Source: Paraescarpia echinospica
Taxonomy: Eukaryota > Annelida > Polychaeta > Sabellida > Siboglinidae
Length of the DNA: 64,000 nt
Assembly: GCA_020002185.1 (NCBI GenBank)
Contig: CM034533.1
Span: forward strand, 42,784,880 to 42,848,879
Reading direction: 5' to 3'
Under the pieces are notes generated by a model. The model saw only the letters and a program-made list of their open reading frames with translations, had not been told where the DNA came from and did not search any database. A program made the translations under genes and the position numbers. Shown piece after piece: positions 52,061 through 61,865 of the stretch; position 1 is the first letter of the stretch; each line of letters opens with the position of its first letter.

Positions 52061-52069
52061 GGATTTCAC

Positions 52070-52215
52070 TATTAAGGTCACCCACAGGATTGGGTCGAAG
52101 TGACCTGAATTCCAAGGTCACCATATTACTTGCTATAATTTACTGTTACACAAATAATTTGGGACTGTCCTAGGGTGACCTTAAATGCGAGGTGGCTGTG
52201 TACCGAGGTGACCAC
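52070..52215. promoter_or_regulatory. Cluster of AGGTCA-type half-sites
   Basis: AAGGTCAC at 52074, AGTGACCT at 52099, AAGGTCACC at 52114, GGGTGACCTT at 52173 and AGGTGACC at 52206, with both orientations represented, and another AAGGTCAC at 52436. AGGTCA is the nuclear-receptor half-site, but GGTCACC/GGTGACC strings also occur in dispersed repeats, so regulatory function is only a possibility. Confidence 0.3.
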
Positions 52216-53685
52216 ACAGCGAGGTTCTGCCATATTTATAAATGCTCTCTGCAGGTGCACTACTTGCAACATGTCAGACAATACACATTGGAAAACCAAA
52301 ATTAAATCACATTTTCAGGTAATTGGAACTTGCACATTTACATTTGATCCAAGGAACAACCTTGCAAACTATTTTCACTAGAAAAACATCTGGTCTGAAA
52401 ATGGTTTGTGTGGAAATGTCGGCAGTACTGCACTAAGGTCACGCCTTGACGGCTTTGGGTTGTTGTTACCTGCACACATCTATCAGTCTTCTTGTAATTA
52501 ATTTCATAGGAAAGAACTGTTTACACATTACATTTTATTTGGATGCTTATCTCATGATGTTGTCTGACCCACAATTAAACATCCTCATATGACCGATTAG
52601 TGGAGCCAATTTGTGACTATGACCGTGTCATAGAATTGTAACCGATTCCACTTCTAGGACACGCTGGTGTAATTTCTGAAACACTAGCAAATCAGAGAAT
52701 ACAGCAACCTACACATGGGACTTGTGGCCATTCTATAAAACACTTCCCCAGATTGGTGCAAGCTAATAGCTGACACCCGCAGTTTCTAGACAAGTGACAT
52801 AATTGCACCAAAATTGGATATAAAGAAACCATTCGTGTAAATGGCCCTTAATTTATTGAACATTTCATAAACTAATCACCTGCAAAACATTTGGTATTCA
52901 ACAGTCGCACAATAACTGCATTAGACTTGTATGGTACAAAAACATCATAAGTTCTTGAATTCAGGTGATATGACTTTCGTTTGTGTAGTAAGGTGATATA
53001 AATTGACTTACATAAACAGGCTCATCTGTTAAATACCAACATATATATGTATAACTCAGTAGAGCTCTAAGACAAATAATTGTTACAACTAATGCATTGA
53101 ATAAGATGACGTGCACAAGTACAGCTGCACCTAAAACATCCTGTATAAAACATTAAGGGCAGAATGGCAGCCATAGAATGAGCAAAGAATGCTTCGATTA
53201 GAAACATACTTCACTTGTGCATCAACACACATCATTTCTTTACTGGCTGCCCTTACACATACCACACGGAGAAGAGACAAGACAGATACACTAACTCCTA
53301 TTGATGAATACAATCAAATCAGACATACGAACCAGCAATATTTTGTGCAATTCTCAAAATAGTGCCAGCTAACTTCAGACTTACATCCATACCGACCACA
53401 ACATCAAAAGTTCAGACACAACAGAGATTCATGCACAGACTTGTGCCAGAAATTATTTATAGTTGTCTTGCAGAAAAGCTGGACATGAATATTATAATGC
53501 GCATTCTGTGTTTACTGTACATGTTTTAAGTCACAAAAGTATGATATGCATTCTGGTAGTGAAAAGTTATAGAAATACAACAAAATTAAAAACAACTGCG
53601 CAACTGTTATTTATAACTTCATTGTGTCAAGCACAGCTAAACAAAACTGGTTTCCTACAGGCCCATCATGCATTGATGCAAATGT
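52216..53685. other. Intergenic DNA, nothing recognised
   Basis: Complex AT-rich sequence without supported genes or repeats up to the GC-rich satellite. Confidence 0.5.
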
Positions 53686-53918
53686 TCAGACACGCACAGG
53701 CACGCGCAGGTACGCGCCAGCACCCGCAAGCATGCGCTGACACGCGCTGGCACGCACAGGCACGCGCAGACACACAGATACGCAGAGACGCGCACTGATA
53801 CGAGCAGACACGCGCAGACAAGCACGCACGCATGCGCGCGCGCGCGCTCTCACACACAAATATTGACATCATGTCATGACCTTCGATATACAACATGAAG
53901 TAACTCGCAACAGTGACT
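53686..53918 (+). repeat. Left arm of a large inverted repeat: CACGCGCAGG satellite plus 40-bp core
   Basis: 10-12-bp units such as CACGCGCAGG, CACGCACAGG and CACGCGCTGG from 53690 to 53850, then a unique core at 53878-53918 (GACCTTCGATATACAACATG AAGTAACTCG). The core is the reverse complement of 56301-56340 with few mismatches. Satellite lies outside and core inside in both arms. Confidence 0.88.
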
Positions 53919-54006
53919 TCTGCGCTGATCTGTTGGTATACCACTCCAGAAGAAGGTATATCCACCAATACCTCCTAATGTCAGAAATACGTGCTTCACT
54001 AGATGC

Positions 54007-54290
54007 AATGACCCCCACCGATACGGTGTCAATTGTAAATATAGTGTCGTGAGATAGTTAGTACTGGTGGTTGGTAATACGTCTACGACTTGTAGGTAGT
54101 GGTTAGCAATACCATTGGGGCCGGCATGTTTGCTGTGAATATGTATTTATGTTGTAATTTATGAGTTATGTAAACGAATAAAGCTAAATGTCATTAAGTT
54201 GGCCTATTTCAATCTACACTTGTCTTCCATTGTTGCTTTGCATAGGAGTAGGTATGTGTCAGGGACGCATACATATAAATATTATATCTG
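54007..54290 (+). mobile_element. Solo terminal module of the YR retrotransposon family
   Basis: TGACCCCCACCGATACGGTG, GGGGCCGGCATGTTTGCTGT, AATGTCATTAAGTTGGCCTA and CAGGGACGCATACATATAAA occur in the same order and spacing as in 43747-44055, with substitutions and short indels. No coding part is nearby, so it is a solo relic, comparable to a solo LTR. Confidence 0.85.
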
Positions 54291-54959
54291 TATTGGTAGT
54301 TCCCTCGCTATATACTAAGGCAGTACGTCATTGTGATCATTTAAATGTGCTTGCTCTATCTAGCAGTGTTCGCACATCCATTGCGCGATGATCATTTTGC
54401 TTCCTTGTAAATTGTCGATTCCAAAGAAATAAATGTTTGGAGAACGCGGCTCTAGTTTACCCAGGCGACGGCTAATCTGGTGTGAGGCTTCGTACATTTG
54501 TGAACCATTTGAACTGCGGGCAATTGTATTACTGTGATTGGAGGTTTTATTGTGACTGGTTTAACATTACTTCCACCACTCTCTCGATGATGTGAAACTG
54601 GATCTATCAGCAAGGACAGGCCAAGACGAGTGAGAGTCCTACACACTGTGAGTAATCGATCGGGAGAGGGCAGTTCTAACAGTCTACCGACCTTAAGTGC
54701 TACCATATGGCCAAAGAGCTTGAAACCACAACACAGTGACTGTTATTTGCCCATAATTGAAAGATGGGTTTGTACAGTGACAGAGCTTGTCCATACCTCG
54801 ATAGGCACTGCACAATTCACCTCTGGGGCCCCATGCTGTTCCGAGATCCCCCATCTAACTAGCCTGGTGCGTTACGGTGACCAGTATCCGTCGGATACCT
54901 CGAGTAGGTTGTAATGGGAGTCTTGTTTCAGACGAGATAGGGTATGTTGTTCTCCTCTT
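54291..54959. other. Spacer inside the inverted repeat, unrecognised ORF
   Basis: Contains a 94-codon open frame at 54630-54914 with no domain that I recognise (it includes SLKPQHSDCYLPIIERW). GC content is above the surroundings. No splice signals strong enough to propose a gene. Confidence 0.3.
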
Positions 54960-55655
54960 GATCCTCTCCTTTCCACTCAAAACACAACCCAACCTTCCAT
55001 TGACATTACGTTCCACTCACAACACACCGCAACCTTCCATTGGCATTACCTTCCACTCAAAACACACCCCGACCTTCAATTGACATTACATTCCACTCAC
55101 AACACACCGCAACCTTCCATTGGCATTACCTTCCACTCAAAACACATCCCGACCTTCAATTGACATTACATTCCACTCACAACACACCGCAACCTTCCAT
55201 TGGCATTACCTTCCACTCAAAACACACCCCGACCTTCAATTGACATTACATTCCACTCACAACACACCCCGTCCTCCCGATGACATTACGTTCCAATCAC
55301 AACACACACCAACCTTTCATTGACATTATGTTCCAATAACAACACACCGCAACATTCCATTGACACTACGTTCCACACACAACACATTCCGATCTTTCAT
55401 TAACATTTACCTTCCACTCACAACACACACCAATCTTCCATTGACATTACGTTCCACTTACAACACCCCCAACCGTTCTTTGATATTACGTTCCACTCAC
55501 AAGACACCCCGACCTTCCGATGACATTATGTTCTACTCACAACACATCCCAGTCTTCTGATGACATCACGTTCCACTCACAACACATCCCAGTCTTCTGA
55601 TGACATCACGTTCCACTCACAACACACCCCAATCTTCTTATGACATTACGTGATG
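54960..55655 (+). repeat. 40-bp minisatellite, ~17 units
   Basis: Unit AACACACCCCGACCTTCAAT TGACATTACATTCCACTCAC. From 54960 to 55260 units alternate between two subtypes (CCGCAACCTTCCATTGGCATT and CCCGACCTTCAATTGACATT), giving an 80-bp higher-order repeat; after 55300 the units are more diverged. No exon or splice sequence in the unit. Confidence 0.95.
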
Positions 55656-56296
55656 GGTAGCGCAAGGCAATTGCACAGAAGCAACACTGCAAGAAAGAAA
55701 TAACACGTACGCAAAATTGCCTGACACCATTCGCGGATGACAACAACAGTGGACACTGTCACTGTAGAGTTGGCCACACCAAGAACAGCTTGCCATTTTG
55801 TTAACTAACTAATATATATGGGAACTGATCGCATATCCAATGGGGTATTGGTTCAGTTGGTATATTGTACAGGGACTGTATGTGTAATTATGGACGTTCT
55901 GCAGGAAAGAGTCAACATTGTCGCGATTGGAACATTACAAAATAATTATGTATGTCCATGAATTACAACAGACTGTGCTCCTCCCCTGCCAATAGAAGGG
56001 TTTTGCTTACAGACACAAGCTACAGACGAGCTACTGACGAAGAATCGATCACACACCTGGGCAAACTATTCACCTGTCGTGAGCACATGCAACGCCATTT
56101 GGTATCGAAGAGAACCAACCTCGTCGTTCTTCGTGGTTTTAGTGAGTGGATTATACTTGGATTTCCCGCCGTCGAGCTCTACATAATGGTACATAACCCG
56201 TTCCATACAGTTAAACATTTGAAAAAGGCAAGGCTGTTTCGCAACTGTTCCGCAGTCAACAAGAGAATTGTGCAGACCCTAAGGACACTTTATTGG
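55656..56296. other. Spacer inside the inverted repeat
   Basis: Holds an open frame from 55952 that runs on into the satellite. The first 110 residues (for example THLGKLFTCREHMQRHLVSK) are not simple repeat but match nothing I know. Confidence 0.3.
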
Positions 56297-56690
56297 GTAA
56301 GTCACTTTTGCGAATTACTTCATGTTGTATATCCGAGGTCTTACGCGTGTGCGTGCATGTCTGCGCGAGTCTGCGCGTATCTGCTCGCATCGGTGTGCGT
56401 CTCAGCGTATCTGTGTGTGTCTTTGCGTGCCCGCGCGTGCCATCGCGTGCCATCGCGTGCCATCGCGTGCCATCGCGTGCCATCGCGTGCAATCGCGTGC
56501 AATCGCGTGCAATCGCGTGCCATCGCGTGTCATCGCGTGTCATTGCGTGCCTGTGCGTGCCTGCGCGTGCCTGCGCGTGCATGCGCGTGCCTGCGCGTGC
56601 CTGCGTGTACCTGCGCGTGTCTGCGCGTGCATGCGCGTGCCTGCGCGTGCCAGAGCATGGCAGAGCGTGTCTGTGCGTGCCTGTGACCAA
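56297..56690 (-). repeat. Right arm of the large inverted repeat: core plus CATCGCGTGC satellite
   Basis: Core 56301-56340 (GTCACTTTTGCGAATTACTT CATGTTGTAT) is the inverse of 53878-53918. Outside it lie about 33 decamer units, of which ten in a row are CATCGCGTGC or a one-base variant and the outer ones CTGCGCGTGC. Decamers give three open pseudo-frames on each strand. Confidence 0.9.
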
Positions 56691-59600
56691 TTTGCAGCAA
56701 ACCAAAATCGTACCGTATACATCACACCCACTTGAATAACAAAGAATAATATCTTGTGAACACGGACATTCATTCATATTCATAATCAGGTGGTTTACCC
56801 CGTTTCAGTTCATTCATAAAACATAACTCAAACTAAGTTTAGGCGATGCGTCTCTGGAAATTAGTACCTCTGGTGGATTCTGAACAGTACCATTGCCATT
56901 AATTGTGTTTGAGCTGACACAAACCCTTTGACATTTACTGTTGGCAATGCTAATAGAATGTGCTTCAGGTTGGTGTGTACATTTTGTTGTTTTCATGTTT
57001 GTTCTATTAACAATGAAGCTGGCTTTTTGCGCTCCGTGAGTAGAATAGTGTGAGGCGTTTTACTTTCATGAAGCAGTTCATGATTTAATTTTGATTCGGG
57101 TTCTGCTCTAGCTGTTGTTTGAAGTAACTGATGTTCCTGCTGATGCAAAATGGGTGCTTAGCACAAAGGCAACGGTTTCATCTTTTCGGGATCTAAAATT
57201 TGCTTGGTAATTTTATCCTACAAATGTGAAACTACTTTTCCAATCGCCCTCTCTATAACGCGCATGCGCATGCGCGCGTATCTGCACACGAAGTTCTAAA
57301 TTATTTGTGGACATAACATAATTATATATGTATGTATATTACTTACACAATTATAACCGATCGCTAGATGTCAGGTTACTGTTGTTTTCGGAATAGATCT
57401 AAGCACTGATGGATTCAATAATTTGAACCTTGAACTAGAAGCCACAAATGAAACATGAAACTGAAATTATTGAGTCGTGCAACGATGTTAATTAAACTTA
57501 AGAATTAGTTAGGGTGATAATTTATGTTGGTGAACATGTCGATAAACTGAACATTTAGCGAAGCTGGGAAGTGATTTCTGTTGTCAATTAAGATGATGGA
57601 GTCAATTCGGAACAGGCATACTTCTTTTCCATTGAGGTATTTTGTCATCAGTAAAAGTGCAGGTTTTGAGAACATTATGAATAATTAGCTTTTTTGAGAA
57701 AAAATGCCATTTTCGCACACATCCAATATGTTGTTCATTTGGTAATTGAAAGGAAATGTTCATTGTATGGAAACCTGCGTCATTTTGATAGTGAAAGTGC
57801 TATGTTTGGGTCTTTGCTCTAATACTATGTCATTTTATAGCACCCTTTCCCCTTTAGAAAACAAAATCGAGCCTAGTGAGGCTTGTATTTTTGTGGATAA
57901 AATATACTTGTTTAGTCATGCTGTGATTCTAATTGAACTCAGAGGGATCAGTTTGTTCAGTTCATTGTGTTAAGCTGTGGAAGTAAGTTATGTAGTCAAT
58001 TCAGGTGACATACCCATCTATGAGCGTACACTTCCCCTATCCTGCTTTCTTAACCGGTAATTTATCACAATTAAAGTGTAAGTTTGGAATAATGCTCTGT
58101 TATAAAGACATTTCTATTTTAAAAACAAAATGCTGTTTGGGACATAGCTTCCGGTATACTATCTTTTTACTTTTATCTTTTGAGACAGGAAATTATAATG
58201 TTTAGCAACTTTCCCTTGTAACCGTGGAAGTGTCCTTTTGGGGACACTCCCCACTAATGTGTCCTTTTATAGCACAGTTTTTGCTGTTGACAATATAATG
58301 TAACTCTTGGACTTGCCATTTTTTTAAATAAATTGTCCATTTGTCTTTAAAAATATCCTTTGTTAGCAAAGAACTTGCGGCATTGGAGAATAATTGGCAA
58401 TTGTTATAACGATTTAGCTCCCCAACTTACGCCTTGTTATGAGACCTCGGTTAAGACTTTAACCCTTTCATAGACAGTTTGGTTCTGTTTGAAGCGGAAA
58501 GTGCCCGTTTATTGAGAATGTTGTCCTGTTTGGAATGGAAATGATAGTCCCGCGTAATTGCTCCAATATAGTTGTCGTTTTATTTTAGAAACAAAATTGC
58601 AATTTACCCTTACTGCAGTTTTTGAGACATGACCACAAGTATTTGCCCTTTTATAGAGCAATTGGCCTATTTCTGTACGGACTTACATAACAATTACTTA
58701 ATTGCCTTTTATGATAACGAAGATCAGGATATTACCTTCAATAAATTGCTATTTTAAAGTTGGCTTGTTTTACCATTGAAAGGGCCTTTTGAGGACTTGC
58801 CCTTAATGGCTAAATTTGCACATTGTAAGATTTAAAAATACCCTCATAAAATCTATAATGTGTATATTACAAAGGATGATCTGTTAAAAAGAATAGAAAC
58901 TGTGTAAAGATTGGGGTTAGCGGCAATGCCACGGTTTTGTATGTAAAAAACGTCCTATATGTAAACAGTCATTCGCATAGTACGTCACGATTAATGGTGG
59001 GGTTCTCCAGATCAGCATAAAAAAGCGTATTAGGAGGGTCTACGGGCAAGCGTTACGAAACGTTTAAAAACAATTCCTTGAATTCAAACATGGATAACTC
59101 CGTTCCATGTTTAGGCTTAAAGCCAAATTGGCTAGGAGTGTATCTATCTGCATCAGTATATTACGTTGACCGACCAATCTTGATCATCAAACAACGGTTG
59201 GTTTATTGTTAGAGGAAACAAAAAAGAGACGAAAAAGAAAACATACGAAAGACCAAAAGTATGAGAGAGAAAAGAGACACAAAATATATAAAACTGTCGT
59301 TGTATTTTTTATGTATCAGGTCTAGGCCAATTCGGCAACCGTAGCGGTCCCCGAAGATAAACCCCATCGCGTGAATGCGTCCAACAATCCTGATCTGGTC
59401 GCATGCCAACACGGAGTTATCCAATATAGCTTCTATTACGTAACAAACCCTGCCGAGCGGGCGCTTCTGTCAAAGCACCTGGAAATTTGTAAAAGCATGA
59501 GGTGAACAACCAGCGTTAAACAACCGCCACTGTTTATGTGGAAGGAGCGCAGTTGCCTTCAGGTGTAGCAGTACCAGAATTGTAATATCGCCAGACTACC

Positions 59601-60060
59601 GGACAAAACAGACGTCTAGCAGGGTTTGCATTTCCCGGATGATTGGCGCAGAAACACGCACTATGGAAGGTTGGTTAGTAGATGTTGTATTGTCGCGCGA
59701 GATCAAGGACAAATCAGACACACAGCTATTCACACGCAGAGACAGACAGCCAGACAGATTTACACACACGCACTATTGTGATGTCTATTGAACATCTTGC
59801 CAGTCTCAATACAGATATACATACGCGTGTTCGATTAATTAAGTTAGTATGGAATTATCAATGTATTAGAAACAAATCTTATTGTATTGTTACTTACAAC
59901 ACAATTATATGTAATAGTTGAAATATTTAATAACGAAACGCACCACGAGGGAGAAAACTGGCTGTAGCCAACCGTGACTATTTAAGACGTAAACATTTAG
60001 AATTAGAAACATATGTTCTCACTTCAACACTCCCCGTTTCCAATTCACCATCACTACTGT
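56691..60060. other. 3.4 kb without supported gene
   Basis: AT-rich complex DNA. GCGCATGCGCATGCGCGCG at about 57261 is a short alternating purine-pyrimidine run. A - strand open segment at 59209-59460 with some protein-like character is discussed under rejected items. Confidence 0.5.
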
Positions 60061-60073
60061 GCTGTGCTGTACC

Positions 60074-60364
60074 GTAAAGAATTGTATTGTACTGTACTGT
60101 ATTGTATTGTATTGTACTGTACTGTACTGTACTGTATTGTATTGTATTGTATTGTACTGTACTGTACTGTACTGTATTGTATTGTATTGTACTGTACTGT
60201 ATTGTATTGTACTGTACTGTACTGTATTGTATTGTATTGTACTGTACTGTATTGTATTGTATTGTATTGTATTGTACTGTATTGTATTGTATTATACTGT
60301 ATTGTATTGTATTGTACTGTACTGTACTGTATTGTATTGTACTGTACTGTATTGTATTGTACTT
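60074..60364 (+). repeat. Pentanucleotide microsatellite of two unit types (ACTGT / ATTGT)
   Basis: About 58 units in strict 5-bp register. Every unit is ACTGT or ATTGT (one ATACTGT slip near 60293), and the two types come in runs of one to six. Any frame gives a YCTVLYCIVLYC pseudo-peptide. Confidence 0.97.
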
Positions 60365-60464
60365 GATCCTTTGTTATGATATATCTGGTACGAGGCCACT
60401 GGGTCGTTATAGCATTTAATGCACTTTATCATACATATAATGTGTATATAAAAACTACTATCTA

Positions 60465-60850
60465 TTGTATTTATTGTTATGTTATTGCGTATATACGCAC
60501 GTACGTGTTGCACACATGATAACAATTTATTCACACTGTTGATCTCATAAACAAACAACCGGCGCCGACATTGTGTGCGCCATCTTGTGAATCACCCATT
60601 CTAATAACATGACTATCCACGAATCTTCATAGATCAGAATACATGTAATAGTAATACTATTTTCATGTTATCGCAATTATATACAAGTATGTGTTGCACG
60701 CATGATAACAATGTCATAACATTCTTGATCTAGACTAAACAATCGATCAATCGGCGCTGGCACTCTGTCCGCCATCTTGGAGTTGCTCACTTCCGTCATA
60801 GGCATAGCTCAGAATACATATAATAGATTACTAATATTATTTACGCCGCG
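60465..60850. repeat. Tandem pair of ~190-bp segments
   Basis: Segments starting near 60470 and 60660 share GTGTTGCACACATGATAACA AT, a CGGCGCCGAC/CGGCGCTGGC block, CGCCATCTTG, and ATCAGAATACATGTAATAG-type ends. Similarity is imperfect, so the duplication is old. GCCATCTTG is a common promoter motif, but there is no gene to attach it to. Confidence 0.7.
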
Positions 60851-60949
60851 TATACATAAGTTTACCGCATCATATCATGTAACATAACATATGACCAAAG
60901 TTTTAGTACTATTCTAACGAATCAATATCTTCACTAGGTGTAGATATGC

Positions 60950-61865
60950 AAGATTAATTAAAATTGAAGTTCACACCACAAATCTGCCGGTTTGTGTCGG
61001 GCAGGGTTTAAAAGCAGGTAAATGTTATATTTTAATTGCAGCTTGACGTGCTCAATATATAGGGTTATACCAAACCGGTTATGGGAAAACCGGACGGCCT
61101 GGGATCCGGTATTTCTCTCCCCTGCAGGGTACTTCCACACGGTGTGGGTCAGCTGTGAGAGATAAGGCTGTGACACTACTCTCCAGGGTAGTGTTGTAAG
61201 AAGCTCCCGAAGCGAGATCCCGAGCCGATCATTGGTACAGTTAGCTCTGTATCATAGGCAGTACGACTCCAGTGTCTTCCACTTCCTGATTCTCTCTTTT
61301 GTCTTGCAAACATAAAATTAAATCTTACTGGGCCATTTTCAAGACCTGAAAAGTAACTGAATAACATTGAATTAATGTTCCACATGTTTGTCTACGTTTT
61401 GTTTTTCGAGGAATGGTGCCAAGCCACGAAAGCAGCATTATTATAATTCATCTATTATGTGACATAAAAATGATAATACCATACGTTTCTAGATATAATA
61501 TGTAAGATTAATAAAATTCGAAGTTCACACCCACAATTGGTGTCTGTGTCTGCCATGGTATAAAAACAAGTAAATTGTTTATACTGGTTGTGACTTGATG
61601 TGCGCCAACATTAATACGATTATATATTACGTGGTATGGATGACCACAACGGTTTGGAACGCCGGGGCCTAGGGGCCACTATAATTCTCCTTTGAGGTGT
61701 CACTACCAACCTGTAATTGGTCAGCTGTGAGGGATCAGGCTGTTACAAATCTTCGAAAGACGCCGATGCGATGTCCCGAGCTTATACGTAGCACTGTTAG
61801 TTATGTACTATAAGCAGTATGGCACCAGTGTCTTCCACTTCCAGATCTCTATTTTGTCTTGCTTG
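60950..61865. repeat. Direct pair of ~360-bp segments, 553 bp apart
   Basis: 60950-61310 and 61503-61865 share AGATTAATTAAAATTGAAGT TCACACC, a TTTAAAAGCAGGTAAAT-like block, GGTCAGCTGTGAG, CCCGAGC, and CCAGTGTCTTCCACTTCC to TTTTGTCTTGC. Both are diverged. They might be copies of a non-autonomous element or a duplicated regulatory block. No coding potential is conserved between the two. Confidence 0.75.

Noticed and set aside
54630..54914. 94-codon ORF inside the inverted repeat
   Set aside because: No domain recognised, no second copy to test, flanked by satellites. Left as spacer.
55952..56686. 244-codon ORF running into the decamer satellite
   Set aside because: More than half is satellite translation. 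The unique part has no recognisable motif.
59209..59460. - strand segment with a protein-like frame (LACDQIRIVGRIHAMGFIFG), faintly galectin-like
   Set aside because: No good donor follows the frame, the signature residues of a carbohydrate-binding site are absent, and no neighbouring exon was found.
60013..60419. Three overlapping + strand ORFs of about 110 codons
   Set aside because: Pentamer microsatellite translation (YCTVLYCIVLYC).
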